From Abditibacterium sp. (lineage in GTDB: Bacteria; Armatimonadota; Abditibacteriia; Abditibacteriales; Abditibacteriaceae), in assembly GCA_030448265.1 (NCBI GenBank), contig JAUJNG010000026.1, positions 24,551 through 62,192 of the forward strand: 37,642 nucleotides of DNA, read 5' to 3'. The notes beneath the pieces are model-generated. The model saw nothing but the letters and a program-made list of their open reading frames with translations, was not told where the DNA came from and ran no database searches. A program made the translations under genes and the position numbers. Shown piece after piece: positions 30,759 through 37,642 of this stretch (positions within the stretch are counted from its first letter, which is position 1; each line of letters opens with the position of its first letter).

Positions 30759-31853
30759 TTAATTCGCAGTCGTCAAGCGCCAAAAAACTGCGCGACTCGT
30801 TTTGTCGAGAGGATTTTCGTAGATGGTGGCCAGAAGCCTTTGGTTTCCGATTGTGGGGCCGAAAAAGACGGCGTGATGTTCGTGCTGCGTTGGACGGCTC
30901 AAAAAAGCTCTGCCCCTGGTCGCATCAATGGCCCAAAACGCCAAACCGTTTTGCCTGGCCGCTCCGGTATCACGATAGAAAGGAGCGGCGACGATCCTGC
31001 TATCCATCGAGAAGGCTGGCTGGCTGAATCTTTCTTTGTAGAATCCACTGCCGTTTTCTGTTGTTAGTCCAATGCTAAAATTGCCGCGCTGTAACACGAG
31101 TAAACGCCAACTGAAACTACTGCTCTTGCTGGAACGATTAGGATCGCTCAAAAGGCAAGCCACGATTTCACCATTGGGCGACAGAGCAACCCCTGGCCCT
31201 GTCAAATAGTGTGCTGCGTCGCGATTTTGCGTATGCGTTGCAACGTCCCATTCCCATTTGACGCTCGAACTGATGGCGAACACACGCTTCCCGTCGGGCG
31301 AAAACGCGACAGCACGGGGCGGCGCGTCATCGCCTGGCCCTTTGAACGGCAGCAATGGCGCCATCAAATCGCCGCGCGCTTGCAGCGTTTGAGCATCGAA
31401 CAGGCGAATTAAAATTTGCTTGTCTTTCACGGCATTGGACGCCGCCGCAAGTAGTTTCCCATCAGGCGAAAACGCCATTGCGGAAGTGGAAAACTGAGCG
31501 CCTCGTCCTTTTTGCCCTGGTTTCTCATCAAGTGAGGAAAGAACGAGACGTGGCCCAACCGCCCAGCCAAAAGTTCTTCCGTCAGGTGCGAACACTACCA
31601 CGCGGATGGTGTCTTTCTGCCCAAGCAATTGGAGAAGCGCCTCACGGTTGGCCGTCCTCATGATCATGGAAAGCCAGCCCACACGCGAATCAAGGAAAGT
31701 AACGGCGGCGGCATCGCCACGCGGCGCAAACGAAATTTGAGTGATGAACTTCAACCTCAATTCAAAAAGCGGCTCCAACTTTTGCGCCCGCGCCTCACCG
31801 CCATTGAAACCAATGATGGCGAGGCACAAAACGCACCAAAGAGCTTTTAACAT
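30759..31853 (-). CDS. secreted WD40/beta-propeller-like repeat protein
   Basis: The 364-residue product has a signal peptide (MLKALWCVLCLAIIGFNGGEARAQ) and then repeats with the propeller blade pattern: ITQISFAPRGDAAAVTFLDSR, VVVFAPDGRTFGWAVG, AMAFSPDGKLLAAASNA, AVAFSPDGKRVFAISSS, GVALSPNGEIVACLLSD. About six to seven blades fit the length. It would be exported and could be a binding scaffold. An earlier in-frame start at 31898 would overlap purC and is not used. It follows purC by 14 bases, so the two may be co-transcribed, but no functional link is evident. Confidence 0.7.
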   Translation of the reverse strand: MLKALWCVLCLAIIGFNGGEARAQKLEPLFELRLKFITQISFAPRGDAAAVTFLDSRVGWLSMIMRTANREALLQLLGQKDTIRVVVFAPDGRTFGWAVGPRLVLSSLDEKPGQKGRGAQFSTSAMAFSPDGKLLAAASNAVKDKQILIRLFDAQTLQARGDLMAPLLPFKGPGDDAPPRAVAFSPDGKRVFAISSSVKWEWDVATHTQNRDAAHYLTGPGVALSPNGEIVACLLSDPNRSSKSSSFSWRLLVLQRGNFSIGLTTENGSGFYKERFSQPAFSMDSRIVAAPFYRDTGAARQNGLAFWAIDATRGRAFLSRPTQHEHHAVFFGPTIGNQRLLATIYENPLDKTSRAVFWRLTTAN

Positions 31854-31867
31854 TGTAAATCCAAAGC

Positions 31868-32758
31868 TTAGCGCGCCCGCACGTCGCGTTCCGGCCACTG
31901 CAATGCCGTCAGACGGTTGTAAGCCTCGACATATTTCGCCCGCGATTTTTCCACCACATCGGGCGGCAAATCTGGCCCTGGCGCAGCTTTATTCCAACTC
32001 AACGTTTCCAGATAATCGCGCACGAACTGCTTGTCGAACGAATGCTGCGCGCGGCCTGGTTCATACTGCGCGGTGTCCCAGTAGCGCGACGAATCGGGCG
32101 TCGCCATCTCGTCCACGACGATTAAATCGCCGTCGCAAAGCCCCATCTCGAATTTGGTGTCGGCCAGAATGAGGCCGCGCCCCAAAGCGAAGGCGGCGAT
32201 CCATTCGTAAAGCGCCAGCGATGCTTCGCGCACTTCGACAGCGCGTTTTTCGCCCAAAATCTCGACGGTTTCGAGCCACGAAATGGGCGCGTCGTGGTCG
32301 CCGATTTCGGCTTTGGTGGTGGGCGTGAAAATCGGCGACGGCAGTTTGTCCGCTTCGCGCAAATCAGGCGGCAATCTAACACCGCAGACCTGCCCCGATT
32401 GTTGATATTGCTGCCAGCCGCTTCCCGAAAGATAGCCGCGCACCACGCATTCGACCGGCAGCACCTGGGCTTTGCGGCAGAGCAGGGCGCGGCCCTCCCA
32501 ATCGTTCTGCGCGCCGAATTCGTTCCAGGGCGCGGGGAAATCCTCGGTGCGATGCAGCAGCAAATGGTTGTCGATGATGTGCGAGGTGCGCGCGAACCAG
32601 AAAACGCTCAGGGTCGAGAGAATTTTGCCTTTGTCGGGAATGGGAGTCGGCAAAACCACGTCGAAAGCCGAAATGCGGTCGGAGGCGACAAGGATGAGGT
32701 TGTCGCCGGTGTCGTAGATGTCACGGACTTTGCCGGATTTGCTGGGTTGAATCGTCAT
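31868..32758 (-). CDS. purC: phosphoribosylaminoimidazole-succinocarboxamide synthase
   Basis: PurC joins aspartate to CAIR with ATP to give SAICAR, the substrate of PurB, also in this window. The sequence has SGKVRDIYDTGDNLILVASDRISAFDVVLP at the N-terminus, VECVVRGYLSGSGWQQY, GLILADTKFEMGL and DEMATPDSSRYWD, the standard SAICAR synthase signatures. Length 296 aa is that of the long bacterial-yeast type. I use the ATG at 32758; an in-frame GTG at 32779 lies within the adjacent palindrome. Purine genes here are scattered rather than in one operon. Confidence 0.94.
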   Translation of the reverse strand: MTIQPSKSGKVRDIYDTGDNLILVASDRISAFDVVLPTPIPDKGKILSTLSVFWFARTSHIIDNHLLLHRTEDFPAPWNEFGAQNDWEGRALLCRKAQVLPVECVVRGYLSGSGWQQYQQSGQVCGVRLPPDLREADKLPSPIFTPTTKAEIGDHDAPISWLETVEILGEKRAVEVREASLALYEWIAAFALGRGLILADTKFEMGLCDGDLIVVDEMATPDSSRYWDTAQYEPGRAQHSFDKQFVRDYLETLSWNKAAPGPDLPPDVVEKSRAKYVEAYNRLTALQWPERDVRAR

Positions 32759-32773
32759 AACTTTCGCGTTTGG

Positions 32774-32845
32774 AGCCACAGAGGAACACAGAGAACTTTT
32801 AAAGAACTCTGTGCCTCTGTGTGTTCTCTGTGTTTATCTGTGGCT
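32774..32845. repeat. long palindrome of the CACAGAG family, copy 3
   Basis: AGCCACAGAGGAACACAGAG at the left and its imperfect complement ending in TCTGTGGCT at the right form a long hairpin around TTTTAAA. The repeat fills the gap between purC and the next - strand gene, upstream of purC. It shares the AACACAGAGAAC core with the copies at 5685 and 8335. Confidence 0.82.
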
Positions 32846-32850
32846 TCAAT

Positions 32851-33321
32851 TCACATCGGCTCCAATGGGATAAATGTGGAGTTGGATTTCGGTTTGGCGA
32901 CGCGGCGCAAAATTTCCTGCGTCAAAACCATGCCGTTTTCGACTTCGCGCGCGCCAAAACCCCATTTCTGGCCGCGAAATTCGAGTTGCAAACGCCCGTT
33001 TTTGCTTTCGGCGCGCTCGATTTCGTCCCAGCGCACAAACATCGCTTTGCCCGTCTCGTTGATGGAGCGAAAACCGTTGCTTTCCAGTTCGATGGCGCCT
33101 TTTTCAGCGCGACGGCGCCGCGAGTCGAACTGCCAGGTCGCGGTGCCGAAGCGAAAGAGAATCGCCAGCCCGCCGCCGATGGCGAGGGCGCTGGCGCCCG
33201 CGTTGGGCGCGCTCAGAGCCAGGAAAAACGCCACCAACTGCCCCAGAAAAGCGCCGACGGCAAACATGTAAAACGCGCGCGTTTCATCGGGCGAGGGCGG
33301 CAGAAAGCGGAAGATTTGCAT
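32851..33321 (-). CDS. small membrane protein with a possible PH-like cytosolic domain
   Basis: The 156-residue product begins MQIFRFLPPSPDETRAFYMFAVGAF and has two hydrophobic helices (FYMFAVGAFLGQLVAFFLAL and ASALAIGGGLAILFRFG). A soluble part follows whose strands and final helix resemble a small bacterial PH domain: ATWQFDSRRRRAEKGAIELESNGF, MFVRWDEIERAESKNGRLQLEF, REVENGMVLTQEILRRV. The PH reading is inferred from the pattern only. The ATG at 33321 is chosen because the longer frame would start inside a palindrome. No ribosome site is obvious. Confidence 0.6.
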   Translation of the reverse strand: MQIFRFLPPSPDETRAFYMFAVGAFLGQLVAFFLALSAPNAGASALAIGGGLAILFRFGTATWQFDSRRRRAEKGAIELESNGFRSINETGKAMFVRWDEIERAESKNGRLQLEFRGQKWGFGAREVENGMVLTQEILRRVAKPKSNSTFIPLEPM

Positions 33322-33327
33322 GATTTT

Positions 33328-33394
33328 AGAGGCAATAGGCAACAGGCAATAGTTGGACTTCACTATTGCCTGTTGCCTGTTCCCTATTGCCTCT
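33328..33394. repeat. palindrome of GGCAATAG/GGCAACAG units
   Basis: The left arm (33328-33353) and right arm (33362-33394) are reverse complements, except that the right arm carries one extra six-base unit. The units AGGCAATAGGCAACAGGCAA recall short tandem repeats. It lies just past the thrC stop codon and could end that transcript. Confidence 0.8.
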
Positions 33395-33396
33395 GC

Positions 33397-34500
33397 TCAA
33401 AACCCAATCGCGCGCAAAACGGCGCGGTTTTCCGCCGCCACGACCGTCGGTTCGCCGCCGATGCGAATTGCGGTGTTGGGGTCTTTGAGGCCGTGTCCGG
33501 TCACCACCGAAACCACAATCGGTTTGCGCCCCAACTCTTCGCGGGCCTTCTGAAAATAACCTTCATCAGATAATTTGGCGATGCCCGCGAGCGGCGCCGC
33601 GCACGCCGGTTCGCCGAAAATGCCGCTCAGCGCCGCCGTGGTTTTCTGGGCGACCAAAATTTCATCGTCGGTCACGCTGCCGATGAAGCCGCCCGATTCG
33701 TCGCGCGCCTGGATCGCTTCGACGCCGCGCGCCGGATGGCCGATGCGAATCGCGGTCGCAATGGTTTCCGGTTTATCAACGTTGTGTCCCAGAACGAGCG
33801 GCGCCGCGCCCGCCGCCTGAAAACCGCACATTTTGGGCAGGTTTTCGATGCGCCCCGCCTCGAAATACTCGCGGTAGCCCTTCCAGTAAGCGGTGATATT
33901 GCCCGCGTTGCCGACCGGAACGAAATGAAAATCGGGCGCGAATCCCAGAAAGTCGCAGACTTCAAAGGCGCCGGTTTTCTGGCCTTCTAAACGATAGGGG
34001 TTGAGCGAATTGAGCATGGCGATGGGATAATCGCGCGTCAAATCTTTCACAATTCGCAATCCGTCGTCGAAATTGCCCTCAATAGCCAAAACCGTCGCGC
34101 CCGAAACCAGGGCCTGCGCCAGTTTTCCCAGCGCGATGTTGTTGTTGGGAATGAGAACCACGCAGCGAATCCCCGCGACGGCGCAATAAGCGGATGCCGA
34201 AGCAGAGGTGTTGCCGGTCGAGGCGCAAATCGCGACTTTGGCGCCTTCCTCGGCGGCTTTGGAGACCGCCATCGTCATGCCCCTGTCTTTGAAACTGCCG
34301 GTCGGGTTGGCGCCTTCGAATTTGAGATAAAGCTCGCAGTCGGGCGCGATTTGCGCGGCCAAACGGGGCGCGTGAATGAGCGGCGTGTTGCCCTCGTGGA
34401 GCGTGATGACGGGCGTGGCTTCGGAAACGGGCAGATGAGCGCGGTAGTTTTCGATCAGACCGCGCCACATCATGGCAGGGGGAACGGCAGTGGATATCAT
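33397..34500 (-). CDS. thrC: threonine synthase
   Basis: ThrC is a pyridoxal-phosphate enzyme turning O-phosphohomoserine into threonine. The 367-residue protein shows the fold-type II lysine motif LKFEGANPTGSFKDRGMTMA, the phosphate loop PVGNAGNITAYW, ASTGNTSASASAYCA and a closing GGEPTVVAAENRA. Length fits the short bacterial form. ATG at 34500 has GAGGG a few bases upstream. It stands apart from other threonine genes in this window. A palindrome follows the stop codon. Confidence 0.93.
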   Translation of the reverse strand: MISTAVPPAMMWRGLIENYRAHLPVSEATPVITLHEGNTPLIHAPRLAAQIAPDCELYLKFEGANPTGSFKDRGMTMAVSKAAEEGAKVAICASTGNTSASASAYCAVAGIRCVVLIPNNNIALGKLAQALVSGATVLAIEGNFDDGLRIVKDLTRDYPIAMLNSLNPYRLEGQKTGAFEVCDFLGFAPDFHFVPVGNAGNITAYWKGYREYFEAGRIENLPKMCGFQAAGAAPLVLGHNVDKPETIATAIRIGHPARGVEAIQARDESGGFIGSVTDDEILVAQKTTAALSGIFGEPACAAPLAGIAKLSDEGYFQKAREELGRKPIVVSVVTGHGLKDPNTAIRIGGEPTVVAAENRAVLRAIGF

Positions 34501-34556
34501 GACCCTCTTGGTTTAGCAGTTGCGGCGCTCACCCGTCCCAATTCGATCAGTTTTTC

Positions 34557-35465
34557 TCAAGGCTGCACATAAACCTCGGCGTGCGAGACGCCAGGGAGTT
34601 TCAAGAGCGGGGTCGAATCGCCGGTCGAGGGGAAATAAAGCGTGCCATTGGCGCCGAACTCTTCGGGCTTGGGCGTGAAACGGATGGGACTCGTGCCCAC
34701 GCCGACGCGCGCCACCGCGACGCGAAGCGGTTTGCGAGTCCCGTCGGCTTCTATCAGAGTGGCCCCGACTTGATACTGCCCGATCGGAATATCGAGAAAT
34801 GTCGCGCCGTATCTCACACTCTGGCGCCGCGTTAAAGTTTTTCCCACGCTTCCGTCCACGAGCTTGCCCACCGGAGTGAGTTGCAGTTCTACGGAGGCGC
34901 CTGCGGGAAATTCGTAGGTATAGCCGGTTGAGAGAGAACCATCGGCTAAAGCGCCGCGGGACAATTGGATGGAGCCGCCGTAGTAAGAAAGGTCGCTTTG
35001 GGCATCGTTGAGCGGCGAAATGCGGCCCGCAATCTTCAAGACGAAATTTTCCACGATGCCCGCCGCGCTGGGGGCGTCGTCGATGTTGCCATCGGTGGGA
35101 TGAAGCGGGAGGGCGTAGGGCGGGCCGGCGGGCGAAGGGGCAAAGAAGTGCGCCCAGCCGACATGAAAATTCCCTTTCGGCAGTTGGATAGAATACTGGC
35201 CGTTGGCGCCCGTGGTGGTCTGATAGTTGGTCTTTTCTCCGGCGGACGTGGTGCCAAAAACGCGAATTCGCACGCCGCGAAGCGGCCTGCCGCGCCCATC
35301 GACGCAACGTCCGACGATATAACCTGGCCGCCGCTTGAGCGGCGCCAGAGCCGAGACTTGGGGCGCGTTGGCCCGCGCTCTGGTTCCCTGAGCCATAGCA
35401 GGGACAAGAAACTCGGCACAGAAAAACGTGGTGAGAAGAGCAAGAGTTGAGATGAGGTTCTTCAT
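34557..35465 (-). CDS. secreted protein with carboxypeptidase-regulatory-like domain
   Basis: The 302-residue product has a signal peptide (MKNLISTLALLTTFFCAEFLVPAMAQ). A carboxypeptidase regulatory-like beta domain is at about residues 45-140: PGYIVGRCVDGRGRPLRGVRIRVFGTT, then YQTTTGANGQYSIQLPKGNFHVGWA. A second beta-rich region (GYTYEFPAGASVELQLTPVGKL, IPIGQYQVGATLIEADGTRKPLRVAV) follows. Such domains are structural, often on surface proteins. The ATG at 35465 has GGA upstream; an open stretch before it to 35669 overlaps the transporter gene antisense-free but has no signal-like start, so it is not used. Confidence 0.75.
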   Translation of the reverse strand: MKNLISTLALLTTFFCAEFLVPAMAQGTRARANAPQVSALAPLKRRPGYIVGRCVDGRGRPLRGVRIRVFGTTSAGEKTNYQTTTGANGQYSIQLPKGNFHVGWAHFFAPSPAGPPYALPLHPTDGNIDDAPSAAGIVENFVLKIAGRISPLNDAQSDLSYYGGSIQLSRGALADGSLSTGYTYEFPAGASVELQLTPVGKLVDGSVGKTLTRRQSVRYGATFLDIPIGQYQVGATLIEADGTRKPLRVAVARVGVGTSPIRFTPKPEEFGANGTLYFPSTGDSTPLLKLPGVSHAEVYVQP

Positions 35466-35529
35466 TTTTCCAGACAAAGTATGAATTAGCACCCTGTTGT
35501 GAGCAATAAAGTCATGGCCCCTTCGCGCC

Positions 35530-37056
35530 TCAGTGCGCCGCCTCCGCTTCGATGGCGCCTTCTTTATCGTGCAAGGCCAAACGGTCGATAATCGTCGCGC
35601 TGGCGTGATTGAGGCCCAGAAGTTCGACTTCGTGACCACTGCGACGCAGACGAAACACGACTTTATCAATCGCCGCCACCGCCGAGCTGTCCCACAAATG
35701 CGCGTGAGTCAAATCAATTTTGACGTGTTCGATGCGCTCCTCGAAGTCGAAGGACGCCAAAAACTCGTCGGTCGAAACGAAGAACAACTGGCCCCAGATG
35801 GTGTAAACGCGGGTTTGCGTCGCCTCATCGAAACTGCTGCTCACCGAAACCATTTTGGCGACCTTCCGCACGAAAAACAGCGCGCTGAGGAGAATGCCGA
35901 CACCCACGCCAATCGCCAGATTATGGGTGTAGACAACGGCCACGACGGTGGCCACCATCACAACCGATTCGCCGCGCGGGTGGAATTGCAGGCTTTTGAA
36001 ACTCGCCCAGTCGAAAGTGCCAATTGAGACCATGAACATCACCGCGACCAAAGCCGCCATCGGAATCTGGCGCACCCATTCGCCCAAAACCAGAATGAAA
36101 AACAGCAGAAACGCGCCCGCCGCGAAACTCGACAGCCGCCCGCGCCCGCCACTGCGGAAGTTGATGACCGACTGCCCGATCATCGCGCAGCCCGCCATGC
36201 CGCCGAAAAATCCGGTCACGAAGTTGGCGAATCCTTGGGCTTTGCACTCGCGGTTTTTGTCGCTCGGCGTTTCGGTCAGATCATCGAGCAGCGACGCGGT
36301 GAGAAGCGATTCCAAAATGCCGACAGTCGCCAAGCCCAGCGCGTAGGGAAATATGATTTGCAGCGTCTCGAACGAGAGCGGCACGGATGGCAACTCGAAA
36401 AAGGGCAGCGTCGAGGGCAAAGCGCCCATGTCGCCGACGGTGCGGAGCGGCAGCTTGAGCGCAATCGCCGCTACCGTCATCACGATGATGGCAACCAGCG
36501 CCGAGGGCACGGCTTTGGTGATTCGGGGCAGGCCATAAATGATGCCCAGACTCAGCGCTACCATGGCAAACATCACCCAGTTGGCGCCCTCAAACTGCGG
36601 CAGTTGCGCCAGAAAAATCAAAATGGCGAGGGCGTTGACGAAGCCGACCATCACGGCGCGCGGCACGAAGCGCATGAAGCGCCCAAATCCCGCCGCGCCG
36701 ATGGCGAACTGCAAAATTCCGGTGAGAATGGTGGCGGCGAAAAGGTATTCGATGCCGTGATTTTTGACGAGGGTGACGAAAAGCACCGCCATCGCCGCCG
36801 TCGCCGCCGAAATCATGCCGGTGCGCCCGCCGAAAATGCCAGTCAAAACCGCGATGATGAACGAGGCGTAAAGCCCAACTTTGGGGTCAACGCCGGCGAT
36901 AATCGAAAACGCGACCGCTTCGGGAATCAGCGCCAACGCCACGACGGTGCCCGACAGCAAATCGGCGCGCACGTTGGGGAACCACTCGCGTTTGAGGCGC
37001 TGCGAGGGCGTTTCGAGCCGCGCGACGGGCGCGGCGGGTTCTTGAATCATTTCCAT
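35530..37056 (-). CDS. SulP-family inorganic anion transporter with C-terminal STAS domain
   Basis: The 508-residue membrane protein has the SulP signature early (LLSGTVVALALIPEAVAFSIIAGVDPKVGLYASF), then GIFGGRTGMISAATAAMAVLF and about ten to twelve hydrophobic helices (RFMRFVPRAVMVGFVNALAI, GFANFVTGFFGGMAGCAMIGQSVIN). A STAS domain forms the end (VYTIWGQLFFVSTDEFLASF, VKIDLTHAHLWDSSAVAAIDKVV). SulP proteins carry sulfate, bicarbonate or other anions, and the STAS domain regulates them; the FVTLVKNHGIEYL segment resembles bicarbonate-type members, but the substrate is not decided. The ATG at 37056 has only a weak ribosome site. It is divergent from the mostly non-coding window end. Confidence 0.9.
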   Translation of the reverse strand: MEMIQEPAAPVARLETPSQRLKREWFPNVRADLLSGTVVALALIPEAVAFSIIAGVDPKVGLYASFIIAVLTGIFGGRTGMISAATAAMAVLFVTLVKNHGIEYLFAATILTGILQFAIGAAGFGRFMRFVPRAVMVGFVNALAILIFLAQLPQFEGANWVMFAMVALSLGIIYGLPRITKAVPSALVAIIVMTVAAIALKLPLRTVGDMGALPSTLPFFELPSVPLSFETLQIIFPYALGLATVGILESLLTASLLDDLTETPSDKNRECKAQGFANFVTGFFGGMAGCAMIGQSVINFRSGGRGRLSSFAAGAFLLFFILVLGEWVRQIPMAALVAVMFMVSIGTFDWASFKSLQFHPRGESVVMVATVVAVVYTHNLAIGVGVGILLSALFFVRKVAKMVSVSSSFDEATQTRVYTIWGQLFFVSTDEFLASFDFEERIEHVKIDLTHAHLWDSSAVAAIDKVVFRLRRSGHEVELLGLNHASATIIDRLALHDKEGAIEAEAAH

Positions 37057-37186
37057 ATTGTTGTGGGGCGGGCGAACTGGCGCCCGCGATTGAGGGAGAA
37101 TTGCGGCGCCGTTTCGGGAAAAATCGGGCCGGAGACGCGACCAAAACCCCTCAATTCAGGGGAATCGAAGTGGAAAGTCGCCAGGG

Positions 37187-37342
37187 ATGAAAAGGGGAAA
37201 GGCGTTTCAGATGGGGCCAATCGCGCCCGACGTGCGCCGCGAGCGCGCCGCGAAAATGGCGCGGCGGCTCAAAAAGGCGAGAATGCGGGACGAGGACATC
37301 ATGAAAGCGAGGAGTTTGCCGGAGCGAACGCCGCAATTGTAA
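37187..37342 (+). CDS. possible small basic protein
   Basis: An open frame of 51 codons starts at ATG 37187, with TGGAAAG about nine bases upstream. The peptide is strongly basic (VRRERAAKMARRLKKARMRDED, central part) and could be helical. I know no relative. It may be a true small protein or a chance frame in GC-rich sequence. Confidence 0.2.
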   Translation: MKRGKAFQMGPIAPDVRRERAAKMARRLKKARMRDEDIMKARSLPERTPQL

Positions 37343-37642
37343 CCGTTTTGCGGGGAAAGCACAAGAAAAACGTCGTCCGCAGAAAACGACGGAGTATTGC
37401 TGGCTCACTAAATTGCGAATGCTGTTAGGAGTGAGGTAGTGGGATTCTTCACATCCACTGTGTTCTAGCGGGGCGTTGGGGCGCGTTCAAAAGAGAGAAA
37501 CCCCCGATGTTAGTCTGGGGACGCCCCCGCCCCCCCCCAAAATTAACAAACGAATAAAAAAAACAAAAATAGTTGTTTTGGGAGGAGGAGTTAGTGGGGG
37601 CGCGCAGCGGGGAAGATTTAGCACGCAGCTAATAGTGCCCGC
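37343..37642. other. non-coding end of the window with homopolymer runs
   Basis: No convincing gene. Composition changes abruptly near 37440: G-rich stretches, a C-run at 37528-37538 and A-runs near 37554-37562 follow each other. A small hairpin ACGTCGT...ACGACG near 37374-37394 has a T-run on its - strand side. The stretch may be a contig edge of low quality. Confidence 0.4.

Noticed and set aside
36235..37428. 397-codon open frame on the + strand
   Set aside because: It is antisense to the SulP transporter and encodes a low-complexity Arg/Gly/His-rich product.

Overview
The window looks like a piece of a free-living bacterial chromosome of fairly high GC, with a strong taste for GCG/CGC words. 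It has no rRNA and no CRISPR, and mostly single-copy housekeeping genes mixed with hypothetical genes. The pseudopilin-like proteins ending in a DGHVKWL motif, the many secreted proteins of unknown function and the abundance of intergenic palindromes suggest Armatimonadota/Abditibacteriota or a neighbouring phylum. That placement is inference, not proof.

Layout. 1-4642 is a cell-surface block: a secreted peptidoglycan-binding protein (-), a tandem pair of secreted paralogues with a secretin/STN-like N-terminal region (+), and two pseudopilin-type proteins (-), one of which has lost its prepilin-peptidase motif. 4696-7835 holds a 2-oxoacid dehydrogenase E1 beta subunit, the bifunctional NAD(P)HX repair enzyme Nnr and ribosomal protein bL28. 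7901-10128 holds an NTF2-like protein, a small secreted protein, a decayed IS1-family element and a 165-bp inverted-repeat element. 10129-22420 runs almost wholly on the + strand: mfd, three small hypothetical genes in series, purB with its stop codon lost, an MBL-fold hydrolase, two tandem RHH/ParE toxin-antitoxin pairs and uvrA (frameshifted, with an in-frame palindromic insertion). 22459-25384 holds an SDR oxidoreductase (-), metK with a structured leader, and an isolated AT-rich coiled-coil gene. 25421-37056 is mostly on the - strand: a 722-aa protein of unknown family, a membrane-anchored protein, a GGDEF protein with a ruined signature, galT, a beta-propeller-like secreted protein, purC, a membrane protein, thrC, a secreted carboxypeptidase-regulatory-domain protein and a SulP anion transporter. 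Within this block lies a + strand tRNA with a Leu(UAG) anticodon and a short variable loop.

Two themes stand out. First, at least six kinds of palindromic repeat are scattered between genes. One kind (built on CACAGAGAACAC) occurs three times. Another has removed the purB stop codon, and a palindrome lies in frame inside uvrA. Second, the coupled-repair genes mfd and uvrA are both here, each preceded within 20 bases of its start codon by a hairpin plus T-run and without a clear ribosome binding site. The purine genes purB and purC are both present but far apart. The strongest candidates for something undescribed are the short-variable-loop tRNA-Leu(UAG), the protein-coding palindrome in uvrA, the purB read-through, and the AT-rich orphan gene at 24752-25384.
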